This document shows, in pieces, positions 13,015 through 28,851 of a stretch of DNA of 64,000 nt. The position numbers and the translations under genes were made by a program. Below the pieces are notes generated by a model, which was not told the DNA's origin, ran no database searches, and saw only the letters and a program-made list of their open reading frames with translations. Each line of letters opens with the position of its first letter. The first letter of the stretch is position 1. Origin of the DNA: Calliopsis andreniformis (taxonomy: Eukaryota > Arthropoda > Insecta > Hymenoptera > Andrenidae); assembly GCF_051401765.1 (NCBI RefSeq), contig NC_135064.1, positions 28,804,001 to 28,868,000 on the forward strand, read 5' to 3'.

Positions 13015-16000
13015 TCACTTTTGAGAAACCGATGTACCGCAGCTCTCCGTTTTGATCGTAACCAACTTGGTCTGTTCGAATTTACCGGTTACTTGCAGAC
13101 GATCTCTGGCAGTGTTCTGGGACTTGCTCACCTCTTGAGACTTGGTAAATGAGCCGGAATTTTGTCTACTTCGAGGCTGCTGTTTATTGAGATCACGCTG
13201 ACTAATTGAGGAGGAAGCATCGTTTCGGCGTCTGGAATGGCCCAGCCGACCGGACCCAAACGAATCGGCACGATTTCGAAACTGAGAAAAATTCACTGAG
13301 TCTACGCGAGACTTTTGGCTGGCAGAATTGTTTTCGCCACTGGAAGTTGGCAGTGTTACAGCGCTAGATCCGCCGGATAATCGACGAACTCTGTTTGACG
13401 GAGAAACATCGCCACCGCCACCTGCACTCTCTGATACGCTTCTGTTACGTCTCTTCGCCGCTTGAGATCGTGAGTTTGCAGCAAATCCTTTCAGCATCTC
13501 ATTTATTTCAGGCTAAAATATACAAGTTATTCGTTATTCATGATACATAACGATACCGATGTATTTCAAGATAGAAATGTTCAATTTTGAACGTCAGGAC
13601 GAAAGAATTTACTATACATACTCTGTATAGCTGAATAAGTCTCTTACCTCAACAACCCTGAAATCTTCGATACTCTTGAATTTCGACAAATACTCTTGTA
13701 ACTTTGGATCCATTTGAAGTTGATCAGATTGTTTATAATACTTTAAGAACGCCCAGAATTTTTCTAGCCCGTACAATTGACCTACAATTTAACAATATTT
13801 TAATGTTGCGTTCACTACATTTGCGTGTTTACTAGCACACCGATAAAAAATATCTGTCGCTATGCTGAAACCACGCACGGGGTACATATTGATCCTCGCG
13901 GTATCAACGTACATTACATTTGCTTTAGCACAATTTTACCGTTCAGCTATCAAAAAGTGCCATAGCTAAACAACCTATTTTGTGCATACGGTTTTATCTC
14001 TTTTAGAAAATTCTCCTTACCGCTCTCGTAATCTTGTATCGTTTCGACTTGGAAATCTTTGTAAAGATGATGTCTGAATCTCTTCTCCAAACCATAACTG
14101 TAGAATCTGAAGAGACATTCGAGACCGTAGCGATAACCTTCACAGGCGTCTTCTTTGGCTAAAGCTCTGAATTCTTCGTACATAGTACGATTGAAATTCT
14201 CTCGCAAAAAGAACGACCAGAAACGGAAAAGTGTATTCATTTCTTGAGATTGGCCAATTCCAAGTCTTTTGCGTTCTAAAACAAAAAAGAAGACACCACT
14301 GAAATTTATGTTCTTAAGCTAGAGACATATTCTTAAATGTAGTAGAAAATATTCAGATCTTATTTTTTTCTTCATGGTTGTCAGTCGGGAAAAGAAGACA
14401 AAGATATAAATTCATCATTGTAAATATATATTATGAGATTCATAAACTAAGGATTTATAAATTTGTAGTTACCTTTTAGACAACGCGAATGATATTTGTG
14501 ATAAACTTGTTGAGTGAAACCATTCTCTTTTAAGAGAGCATGACTCGGATGGTGGAAGGTAGGCAAAGACTGTGACACGCTGCCATAGCTACTTGCGAGA
14601 TAGCCTTCGTTAGGACTTGTCCCAGCACTGCTTCTAACAATAGAATAGGACATTCAAAAATTGCTTGCTTTATCGATTGTTTTGTCATTAATTATTATCA
14701 ACTTACCCCGTGGAATATGTGCGCGGACGATGTTCTCGAACGTCCATGATCCAACCAACGTGATGTTCAACAGGTGGGTTATTACTATGCCGCGTTTTTC
14801 TTTTCCGTGGTGTTCTAGGATCAACCGAAGGTTCATCCTTCACGACAGCGAAGAAACGCGGAACTACACCTCTTCTACCAAGTCGCGGTTTCTCGTTCCA
14901 TCGGCTTTTATCCACTCGACGATCCCTCCTCTCTTGACTATCTGCAGTTGTTGGAACCTAATTGAAAAATAAATATATTAGCGCTGCAAATTCGCAGAAA
15001 TTGAGAAAACGAGATAGCAGAAAAGAAAGAGAGGTACCTGAGTTGGAAGAGAATGCGACACCTCTATGTCTTCTATTGCAGACGGAGGCGGTGGAGGAAC
15101 TTCTGGATTAGCTTTCTTCGGCGCTTTAGGAGCCATTCTTTCAAAGTCTTCTTGACTAATTACGTTAACTGTTTTATAACTTCCAATCGACGAAGAAGAA
15201 CCATACTATAATAAAACAAATCTATTATAAAACTATTTCAAGTTCAAAACGATAATCTTGAATCGACGAATAAATTTCGAACTTACCCTTTGACCATCTT
15301 TCACCCATAAGTCTTCTTCATAATAATATAAGCCATCATTAATGGCTTGTTCGAGATCCTGAGTCATTTTCACCCTAGTTGTCCAATCACCAGTCCGATC
15401 GTGACCTTCGTGTTTTGGAATTCGAGTTGACATAGGCACCGTTGTTTGTGTGAAAATTAAAAGTTTGTTTACATCTCTATCTGATAATTCGTAATCTTCG
15501 TCGTCTTCAGACCTGCACAGTTAATCGCTCATTAGCTCATATGATTCTATCGAAAGATTGTATCGTTAAAAAGAAAGGACTGATGAGAACTAAGAACAAA
15601 CCATTCAGAAAACGCATTGTGTCGGCCAGTTGGAGGCGGTGTATCGAGTTCTTCGTCAAATTGAAAATCTAATTCTTCTTTTACTTCATTGTTAACAATA
15701 TCTACTTTTTCTTTTTCTTGGCTTCTCTCTTTGTGCGATGGTTTCACTCTTCGTCTTACCTATTACATTATTTAGAACGTTACGTATCACTAATAATAAT
15801 TTGTCGACAAGATGTTAAAGTACAGTTTAAAGATCTGTCACGGCAATTTATAAACGCGGAGAAAAGGGACTCACCTCTTTCCAAACGTCACCGCTAGGCG
15901 ATTCACCATTCACCTGTACCTCCGGTACCGGAGTAGGACTACTAGAACACTTATCTGTCGTCGAAGTTTTATCATCTATTTTCGAAGTTTCATTGTTCGA

Positions 16001-19000
16001 GAGATCGAACAAATAGTTATTCGATGATTTTGGAATGCTTTTAGCGTTCTCCGACTGTTCCTCGGTATTCGCTTGCTGACTTTCACTATTCTGTACAATG
16101 AGTTCGTTACTTTTGTTCGTCAGATCGTTTGGTATGAACTCCGGCACGTCAGGATTTAAACTATCACCTATCGACGAGGATATACTTTCCGATTCACTGA
16201 TCCTTCCTACTGACGAGATAATGTGGTTGGATTGAAGAACGCGTGGAACTGGGGGAATAGGAATCGTTGGTAAAGGTCTGGCAGCAGGGTAAAAATCGGA
16301 TTCGGACGTATAGAGTATTACTTCATTTTGAGATGGATTCGCAGAATCAGACAACTCCGAGAACATAGGACTTCCGGCGGCATCTGAGATGGGCCACTTT
16401 AGAGGATCTATTTTTGTTCTGACCTAAGAAGTAAAACAGCAACATTATTTATAATATTATTAACAACCAATTATAGTAGAATTTTACGGTATTCCAATAA
16501 ATCCCTAAAAAGATTTACAATATTTTATATAAAGTAAGATTTTAGCAATCGAATTGGAATAGTCATAATTTTGATAAATTTGTAGAATTAATTTGTAAGG
16601 AGGCCTACTTTCAAACCCCATTCATCAGACTCAATTAAGTCCTAATGGTGTCAGCGAATCCTCTTCTATTTACTCTGGCACAAACGTTTAATCCGATATA
16701 CATACAAGGTATTGACGGATTTAATTCACAATTTGTGCCATATGATGTATTTTAGAACACATTAATTTTACCTTAAACCCATCCACTAATTCCAATTTGT
16801 CAGACTCCATAATTGCTTCAATAACGAGACTAACATCTGTCGTCAATGTTTGTATACGATGGAAGGAAGCGATTAAAGTAATAGGTAAAAAGCCTTGCGC
16901 ATCCATTTTGCGACGTAGAAAAAAATCTCTCAGAAGGTTTCCCTCGCTGAAGTAGTATTCTCTGTGGAGAATAATATTTAATCAGTATTTTTATTTGTTC
17001 TCTACTCTCTCCCAAATGAATATTTCATCATACTCACATTTGATTTCTAATATATTCTTTGAGCGTTGCTGTATCCACATTAACGTAATTTGTGTTATTG
17101 AAATATAATGTTCCCATGTAAGGCATCATATAAGCAGGATCGAGATGTCCGTATTTATGCATCTGTAAAGAGGTTTTCTTATGAAAGCTTTATTTTGAAA
17201 GCTCAGAAGCTTTTACATTAGTATATTCAATTTCAGGTCTACTTTCAACATGTTCAACATATAATATTCTGAGAGATTCCCATCTATTTCTCATCATTAT
17301 CTTTTTATTACTATGTACGGCTTAATATCGTAATATTTCTGCGGAATTATATAAGTACAGCATAAAAGAATCACCTGCATATAATCTGTCATGTAATTTG
17401 AATAATCCTGGTCATGCCTATGTCTAAAGCTACCACGATAAGCACCTCGTCCTCCTCGTCCTCCCCTCCCTCTGTAACTTCTTCCACCCCGTCCACCTCT
17501 TGTACTATAACTTGACCTGTTATCATGTTCTCTATCTCTATATGATTCTGCTTCCGCTGAAGGGTACAATTTCGAAATTAATAAATACGAATAACTAACG
17601 ATACACCAAAAACAAATCTATTATATACCTTCTCCATTTTTCCCCCTTTGGTTATGATACTTTGGAGAGCGATCTCTTTTACTTCGACCCTTCGTTATAT
17701 CTATTTCCAAAGGGACCCATTTTTGCTTGCTTACTGTAAAATCAGAAACAAATGTGATGAAATATCCAAAGGATATTTTTCACTGGCCTCTCATCTCATA
17801 TTAATCCAAAAGAACAAACTGACACTAGCTTACCTTTCTTTTTCTTTTCACTGCCATCTGTATACTCGTCGCTATCATCTTGACAGTGGTTCTGCTCCTT
17901 GTTTTCCTTTCCTCTGTTTTCAGCGCTAGTTCCATTATTTTCTTTAGCACTACTTTGCTCAATTACACCGTTTTGCTTCTGCGTTGTCACAGCTACCTTC
18001 TTCTATATAAAAGTATTCTTTAGTCACTATGATTTATGGCAAGAATCATAAAAGCTGTTAATCATACAGTATAGACGTGGAAATAGATGACTGTATGAAC
18101 GCAATAATACGCCACAGATGAGCGATACACCCGCGACAAGGAGCATTCAATATTACTTTTGCAAAAGATCTACGCTCATAGATACATACAATGGTACTCT
18201 ATGAGTTCTAGGTTTTGCGCAACTAAATTTGTCCAAAATCCTTAAACTTTATCATTTGTCTATGATCGATCTCGGAAAATGAAAGATAAGGAAGAAAAAA
18301 ATCAAAACATATCAAACGATGTTTGTATACTGTATTGTTTGTCGGTTTAAAAAATCAGTCCCTCGTAAGGTTAAATGTGAGTGCTACGAAAAAACGATAA
18401 ACAAATTTAACCCACCTCTCCTTGAGCTCCTAAGGTTGGCCAATCACCTATATCAGAGAAGTCGCTGGCCTGTTAAATTTACAAAGTATTTAATTATGTT
18501 TTAAATATTTCAAACACCTGGAACAACGTTAATTGTTGATTTCATATTATTTCACATACAGAGTTTAAATCGTTTATTATTATTACTATCCTATAGAAAA
18601 ATGAAGATTGTCGCATACCTTTTGATTAAATTTTCTCCTATCCTTCGAAGCTGTGACTACCGTTGGATGACTTCCGGCATTGATACCGTTTTCTGTAATA
18701 AACGACAAAAAATTCTGTTAGTATTCAATTCGTATGATTTAATGGCCAATTTTTCGGCATAAGTCTTATCACAACGTTCCTAATCTGTTCGACACTTTAT
18801 GACCTTCATTATCTTTTCTGAGTACACGCGTGTTTTATGAATATTTTTATGTACAACCGTGCGACACGAAAAAAGAATCGAAAGAGTTTTTAATGCAAGC
18901 AGTATGTTACTTTTTTTTTAACTGCTATTATTACGATAATATATAACGCTTTTGAATTAATGATGATAAATAGATAAATATTTTATAATAGTAAAATAGT

Positions 19001-22000
19001 TATACCCTAAATTTTTAACAGATTTTCGTATATGTTTGATAAATTCTTTTTTGGAAAAAAATCACATAAATGAAACATATTAACGTTACTTTCCTTATTT
19101 TCTATAAATAATCAATGCAGCCTGAGTTAGAAGTGAACAGCCACTCTGACCGCAGTGCGTTACGCAAGTGATACACAGTCGCAGATTTGCTCGTTGACCC
19201 GTTTTCAGTCGAGTTGGTCTTTTACTCGCTTTAAAAACACAAATCGACGAGAAAGCGAAAGTAACCTGCTACCGTACAGTTCCTCGCTTTACAGTGTTGC
19301 GATTAACATTAAGCATTGACAAAAACACAAAATAAAGGCAAGATGTACGATGATCAGTAACGTACAACTATAGTGTAATATGATACAAAGAAAACAACTT
19401 TACGTTTAGGTATATACTTCTTGCACAATTCTACTTTTAAAATAAACACTAGAGAATCGTGATTCGACGGTAGCTTGCGAAGGAATTATGTTTAACATCG
19501 AATAGAAACCTATTTTCCATTTTTAGAAAATGAACGACCAAATGTGCAACAAGTTTGCGATAAACATTATTGTAGATACGTACACAATATCTATAGGGAT
19601 GTGTAACAGTTAAATTGAATTAATAACGTAATTTCCTACTATTTTTTATCTTTATTTTTGAAAAAATAATAAAAGCGTATAGTATCTTATTACTACATAT
19701 ATAGTTTTTGTATACATACATGTATACTATAAATTGAAACACCCCCCACACCCAGATTAACTTCGAAGAGATAGATAAAGAATCGTACTGGAATGTAAAA
19801 ATGTGCCGAATGTGGTTTTTTACTTATTCGAATTTTATCGTATTGTTTGCTGGCCACGCGACTATCTCGAAACATTATCTCGTTGGCAGGCCGCACTACC
19901 TCGAAATTGTCTCACTTCCAACTTCGTTCGAGAGGGCCGTCCACGCCAGAATTAATAATGCCACGCTGGCTCTAAACCTGTTCTGTCAACAATCCTACTA
20001 ACCCGTAAACAAAAAACAACACGTTGCTTATTTGGCACGCACACTGCTGCTGTATGTTACTAAAACGTGCATTGTTTACAAAGAAACATACAATAGAAAA
20101 TAAATGAGAGTCGAGTAACTCACGTTGAACAATGTCGCTCTTATTTTTCTTGATCTTCATCGTTATAGATATCGCACCAGCAAAGTTTCGTCAGTTGCAA
20201 GACATTACTATTTCATCGAACACTGCTCTCGATCGCGTTGTTCGCGGACTCACTACGGGATACACCTTACACTTTTACATAACGTTTATGTAAACACGGA
20301 TACGAGTAAGCCGATACTTTTTGGGGAAAAAAAAAAAAACTATATTGGATGATATTCAACAAACGTTGCGGTCTCTTTTTGATGCTGAACCTACACACTA
20401 CCTTTATCGTTGCTTTTTCCAATAATAATCTTCGGTGCAACGCAACAGGTGTGCTCTACTGTGCTTCGTATTTGTGTTAGGCTACACGTTTCTACAACTT
20501 CTAAAAGAAATGATGAGAGCATATCAAAATTATAACTGCGTAAAATAAATAAAGACAAAAAGAAGGAAATACAATAGAACGAAGAAAATTGTCAGTGAAG
20601 CAATAAAGTGATATATATAAACGCTTTAAAACTGATAGTGTTTTAATGTCCTTACAGCACGCATAAACCATCACCATCACTGATTAGAGGTCGTACGAAT
20701 TTTTACCATATGTTATAAAGGTTTGCATTTATCTTCTATTGAAAGCGATAAAATAATAGTTATAGATAAAATGTATAAAATATGTTTTAATCGTGTGATT
20801 ATTCGTTGACCAAACACAGTTAATTGTACTACTTTGGATACTTTTAACTATCGCAACACAGTCGTATGAAAGGTACCGCCCTTTCTACAATAGATAGATT
20901 GGCTATTTTGGCAATGTGCGAACGTTTGTGAATGTTCTTAATCGCATTTTCCTTTATGACGTAAATAGAACGGTAGAGAAAAACCTTTATTTGCAATTGT
21001 GACGACAAGAAGCTTGCCACTTGTAACTTGATTTCGCGATTGCAGCCCGAGCGTCGAGAGTACACTGAGCTGGCAAGCAAAAAGGGAGAATCGAAGAAGG
21101 CTTGCAGCAACCAAGCATGGTAAATGCCCGCGCAGCTGCTTCGCTAGGCTTTCACATGCAAACAGCATTAAATGCAGCTTTCGTCTCCTTCCGTACCGTA
21201 CCCCCTATTGTCCATTCGGTATGGTCCGTTACCGGTTAAATACCAATGGGAATACTTCCCTCGTGTATTACGAATTCTATTGGATACAATTACATAGATT
21301 GTTAAACAGAAACAAATAGAACATTTAGTATCATAATAGTATAATAGTTAAACGTGATAGGACGTTCGGAAGGGAAAGGGAAATGATCTTGACACTATGC
21401 TTCGTTTCTGCCATTTCTACTCTTACTTGATTTCAACTCGTATACATACATACATATGTATGTATGCATGGTTGAAAGGCATTTATTGGCCTTTACCGAT
21501 TCTACTTTTATCAAGTGTAGAAGACCTACGGCCTGAAACAGGTTTCCTCTCACTACCATCACTCTCACATTCTGCGACACATTTCAATCGAAACTCGTAA
21601 TAATAATCCTAATCCGATACCACGTCTTGCAGTATTCACGCAAAATATATGTATTTTCGTGCCTTTCGTGAAAGACAGTTATAGATACAATGATACAAAG
21701 TAGTTAAAAGAGAAAAAATGTGAAAAAAAAAAAGAAAAAACAAAAAAAACCGGAGATTATTCAATACGTTCAATTTTTGACTATTTTCGGAAGTGATTAT
21801 TGCACTTGAATATGTGTAGGTAGGTATATATCATGGCAATACGATCGCGGCTTACAACTCGTGGATTAAGTGCCGTAGGCATTCGAGAGTGAATGTCTGA
21901 ACTACAGCAAGGAAAGTAATGTAGTTACGAAGCAGCTTTAGTAATTGCGTCACATGTAGCAACTCACTGTCGACCGCTTAGAAAGAGTGTCAATGTCGTT

Positions 22001-24382
22001 GCCCCCGACTTTTTTTATCTGTTAATTAAGTAATTCAACTAATCAACAAGAATTATCTACCACTTGCCAAAAATCTTTCAACTTGTATTTACAGAACTGC
22101 TTTCAATTTTCCTATGTCTCTGATCGAATTTATTCCAAACTGCATGGTAGATAGTGTTAAAAAAAGTGCAAAAAAACTTAGTGCATCATAAAGAATACTA
22201 TGTATGTACATATGTACATGTATAGAAGACGCGTTGAGAATCGATTGCCGACATGGGTCTCTTATTGCCACGTGTACAGAAGAATCGTTGGCAGCATAAC
22301 AGATAAGATGATAGAATCACTCGTACAAAATTCCCCATTATATATCGTCATCGTAACGATCAAACACCTACACCGTAAAATTTTACTTGTAGATGTACAG
22401 CGCATGCTTGCTTTTTTCACCGAAACACATTTCCATAGTCAAATAGATTTTGGACAAAATTGTTAGCTCATATTAAACAAAAATTTTGTCAAGTTTTTAA
22501 ATTAAAAATGATATTCCAGCAAATATGGAATTCGTATTTTCTATAGTCTTATAAGTTAATTATATTATGTACACGATTAATCTACACGCGACCGGTAAAG
22601 ATTAGAACAACACTTTTGAATTAAGTAAATTTTTTAACGGAAATTGCAAAATTTAAATAACGATATCTACAATTCAATCGTTAACGTTCGATACTTGAAT
22701 CTATTTTTAATTTCGAATCTTTTAAAAACCAACAATTAATATCTCTGTTCATATTCCGAGTTCATATCTCACCTAATACAGACCTCCCACACAGTTCGCA
22801 GACGGGTACTTTCTGAATAATTCCACTCTTTTAGAAACTTAGAAACTATTCGTAATCTGTAAAAAGAAATGCATTTTATAAATGCAGTTTTTTTAATGTT
22901 CTCTGTTTCATTGTAAATATTTCATACGGTCATTAAAATTTCGAAATATTTACCGATTCACTATATTCCATTTTAAATTAATCGTGTACAATAATATTTC
23001 GCGCCATTTCAGAGAATAGTATAATTTCTTTGCGCGCGGTAATTTAAATTTTCGTTATTTTTAACAAGCATACATTAAAATTTAATGAAAAGGAATAAAT
23101 TTTGAACTCCTATCTTAATAACATATGTGTAAATCAATTTGTTTTTTAGCATTAAATTATTTACTTACAGGTCTTACTTACTGAAACTGATTATAAGTCT
23201 ACATTAGCCTTGGACAAAATAGAAGCATAGACTCATTTTGTTGAACTTGATAAGAGATCTTGTCATCATACATACAAAGTACAAGGTCATTTAGATAAAA
23301 AAAATCATAAAGTGAAAGGAACTTAAAATCTCATAAACTCATACTAGTGTGCTAGAATGTGATACATTTGTATCAAACTGCTAAGCTATAATTTTCTCAA
23401 ACACATGATTACCTTATTGCATAGGCATAGTTTCAAAATTAGAAACACTTGCCTATAATGATGCACATACTATATAATATTTAGGAAAAATTTAACTTCA
23501 TAATCCATTGATAAACAGATCAAAACATGAAAAATTAAGAATATATTTTCGTCAACACTTACCAACAACTCCTTGTTGCTGTGGCTGAAGTACCCTTTTT
23601 TCTTTGTCATTTTGTTTCTCCACAATCGTTAAGCTCCCAAAATTCGAAGATGCTGTTTGTGTAGAAGTTTTACTTTTGGTCCAAGGATTGACTGTAGGGA
23701 GTGGTGCTTCAATATATTTAACAGGTGGCGGAGATTGAACTTCTGACTCTGCTTCTAAATCTTCTTTATCTCTAAAAGTTTCCTTATTGCTTGTGACATG
23801 ATCCGAATTACTTCTATCTCCACGATCTCGTTCTTTGTAAGGCCTTTCGTTACTTCCACTATGCCCACGTAATGGATGCCTGTGATCCCTGTGTCTAAGC
23901 CGTTCTCTGTGCTCACGGTGTTGCTCTCTTAATCTCTCCTTTCTCCTGGCACTTTTTGGAGCAACCGTCTGAAATTCTCCATCGCTTCCAACATCTCCAT
24001 TTATCTGCTCATTCTCAGAAATAACTTCCTGTTGTTGCTCTATTGGGCTTTTCTTTTGAACGATCAATTGGCTCTGTTCTGGGAAATGTTGCGTTTCGTT
24101 CCCATAATGTTTGTCCACTTTGCCCTGCTGACCGAGTCTTCTCCCGTTTCTCTGATAAGATTTTCCCTTTGATATCAGATTTTGAGAAGTTATACGATCC
24201 TTAACAGGTAGAGACTGTTGAGCCTGAACTTGACCACCAATATTCTCTTTGTTATTACCCTTATTATTAGAGGCTCTATTCTCGGTTCCGCTCTTAGGAT
24301 TCAAAATACTTGCATAAGAGACCCCAGGGCCCTCTTCTCTTTCAGTACTTCCCTGAGCGCCGCTGGCCACCTTAGCCGCCAT
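13015..24382 (-). CDS. Larp1: La-related protein 1 (LARP1), 17 coding exons
   Basis: Cytoplasmic RNA-binding protein that controls stability and translation of 5'TOP mRNAs downstream of TOR. Exons in transcript order: 24382-23563, 18692-18619, 18469-18416, 18002-17834, 17733-17629, 17556-17375, 17162-17038, 16961-16772, 16423-15875, 15759-15602, 15512-15287, 15205-15038, 14957-14707, 14633-14473, 14275-14021, 13781-13648, 13512-13015. Phases agree at every junction and give 1372 residues. Seen: charged low-complexity N-terminus; [10 protein letters not shown] near residue 302; KQKWVPLEI near 375; RGG/RGR region about 425-455; La motif about 480-573 ([19 protein letters not shown]); WPISDA after it; [16 protein letters not shown] near 810; DM15 repeats about 1060-1205 ([42 protein letters not shown]), which in human LARP1 bind the cap and TOP motif. 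The Ser/Arg-rich tail ends at TGA 13015-13017. Confidence 0.96.
18693..23562 (-). other. Large first coding intron of LARP1
   Basis: This 4.9 kb intron is far larger than the gene's other introns, most of which are under 400 bases. I see no exon of another gene inside it. It contains a 22-base perfect palindrome of CATA/TATG units at 21445-21466 and a GC-richer patch at about 19120-19290 that could be an alternative LARP1 promoter; neither is proven. Open frames within it (for example around 19801-20001 and 22200-22466) have no recognisable features. Confidence 0.7.
21445..21466. repeat. Perfect CATA/TATG palindrome
   Basis: Three CATA-type units run straight into their own reverse complement, giving a 22-base perfect palindrome with CATATG at its centre. 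It lies in LARP1 intron 1. The same style of palindromic tetranucleotide repeat recurs elsewhere in the window. Confidence 0.85.
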
Positions 24383-25973
24383 CTTGAACGATACGCGCCG
24401 AAAGACAAAAACACGAGGTGATCCCGAACACGAGGATTCGTCTCGATAATTTTTTTACAGGATGTTGCTCCAACTCAGGCAATTGAGGAGTCCTGAGATC
24501 TGTCAGGTAGCCTCAGGTACATTAATATCAGTTGGCTCGTTTCGTTAGAATATCGAAAGATTCGAAACGTTACGCGCGTGGTCGTTTCGGCTTTATAGCA
24601 CCAATCTAGGGACATCCTCCGTGCCGTCGATTCGATGCATGTCTCCCCGAGATTCGCGCTGTCGCACGAACACCTATTGGATTTTTAACAAAAATTCTAC
24701 AATGTATGATCACGCAGGATCACGACCACGACTGTCAATTCTTGTGCGAGCACGAGAGAACGGCCACTCGTGAAAGTCTCGTGTCACGAGGAATTGGATT
24801 TTCCAGAAGGCGCGGTAGGCATGCACGCGGTCCTCTGATTACTGAACAATCTGTAAAATGTGCTCCCTTTTTCTATCACGCGTGTTAAGACTTTTTTCAG
24901 ATTTAATAAAAGAGACAAAAATTGATCAGAATATCTAATATTCAACGATTCGATGAGATGTTAAGAGTTGGAACACGAGGTACGGTTGAGGCTGTGTGGT
25001 TAAGAACACGCTGACTCGGCGATTTCACGAGTCGAAAATCAGCCGGTATGCGAGAGATTTATCGAACAATGATTTGATCTACCTTTTTGCAGGTGAAAAG
25101 TTGACGAGAAGGGGCCCACACGATATAGACTATGCGTGGCAAGTGTGAAATAAGAAGGTAGCAGACAACCGGAATACACCTCGTTATTACGAGTAATTTT
25201 TCTTCCTCGCGGATCCTCTGTATTTTCCGTAGATTTTCCTACAGACTTGCTTTCTTGCAGACCAAATAATTTAGTCACAACCGTAATGAATTCAGAAGCA
25301 CCGTTTTAACGTCACGTTACCACAGATTACGTAAACACGGCATTTTCGGCGATCTTTTTCTATGGAAAAGCAGTCCGCGAAACACATGTGGCCAACGCTG
25401 GCTCCTGGCCTTTACGCGAGCGGCTACAAAGCTTCCGGTTTAATCGATTCTACTATCGCGCCAGTAGCTGGCACCACTTTGTTTCCTTGCCCATACGTAC
25501 CCGGGCAATTTAAAACCCGTTCATTCAACTTTTACCTCAAACTTTCAAATATCATGTGTTTAATATCTTATTTTATTTTATGCATGATCATTAAATAATA
25601 AGACCCTCAAATAAACAAATAACAATTTATTTCTTTGTACAGAATATATTACAATTTATTGGTATGTAACGGAGTATTCATTTTACACAAGTTTTACGAT
25701 TTTCTGAATATTTCATACACATTCAATAGGTAGAGATTCGTTTTTCTTTCATGCATAATTACCTTCTCTCTAGTTTCAATTTATTCTGGGTCTAAATATC
25801 CTAATTAAGGGCAGTAAAAATTGTAAAGTTTCTAAAAAAGGGAGCTGTATGTATATAAATTCGTTCAATCGTGCCACGAAGAGACACGTTAAATAATTTT
25901 ATTTCAAAAAATAGTAATTTTATATAAATTGCTTTCCATCATTTCTAACCAATTTTCCTTGGAGGTACATACA
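24383..25973. other. Interval between LARP1 start and ABHD18 stop
   Basis: About 1.6 kb carrying the 5' UTR and promoter of LARP1 (transcribed leftward) and the 3' UTR of ABHD18 (also leftward). Minus-strand AATAAA signals for ABHD18 are at 25626-25631 and 25780-25785. The base composition is GC-richer at 24560-24840 and 25370-25510, consistent with a housekeeping promoter. A plus-strand open frame at 25362-25598 overlaps this patch; I do not regard it as a gene. Confidence 0.5.

Positions 25974-28851
<2,878 letters not shown>

Noticed and set aside
13950..14020. Continuation of the LARP1 DM15 exon past 14021
   Set aside because: This is intron read-through: a GTAAGG donor at 14020 and the next exon at 13781 restore the family sequence [10 protein letters not shown].
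25362..25598. 78-codon open frame between LARP1 and ABHD18
   Set aside because: It overlaps the presumed LARP1 promoter and ABHD18 3' region, has no recognisable motif and stops in AT-rich DNA.
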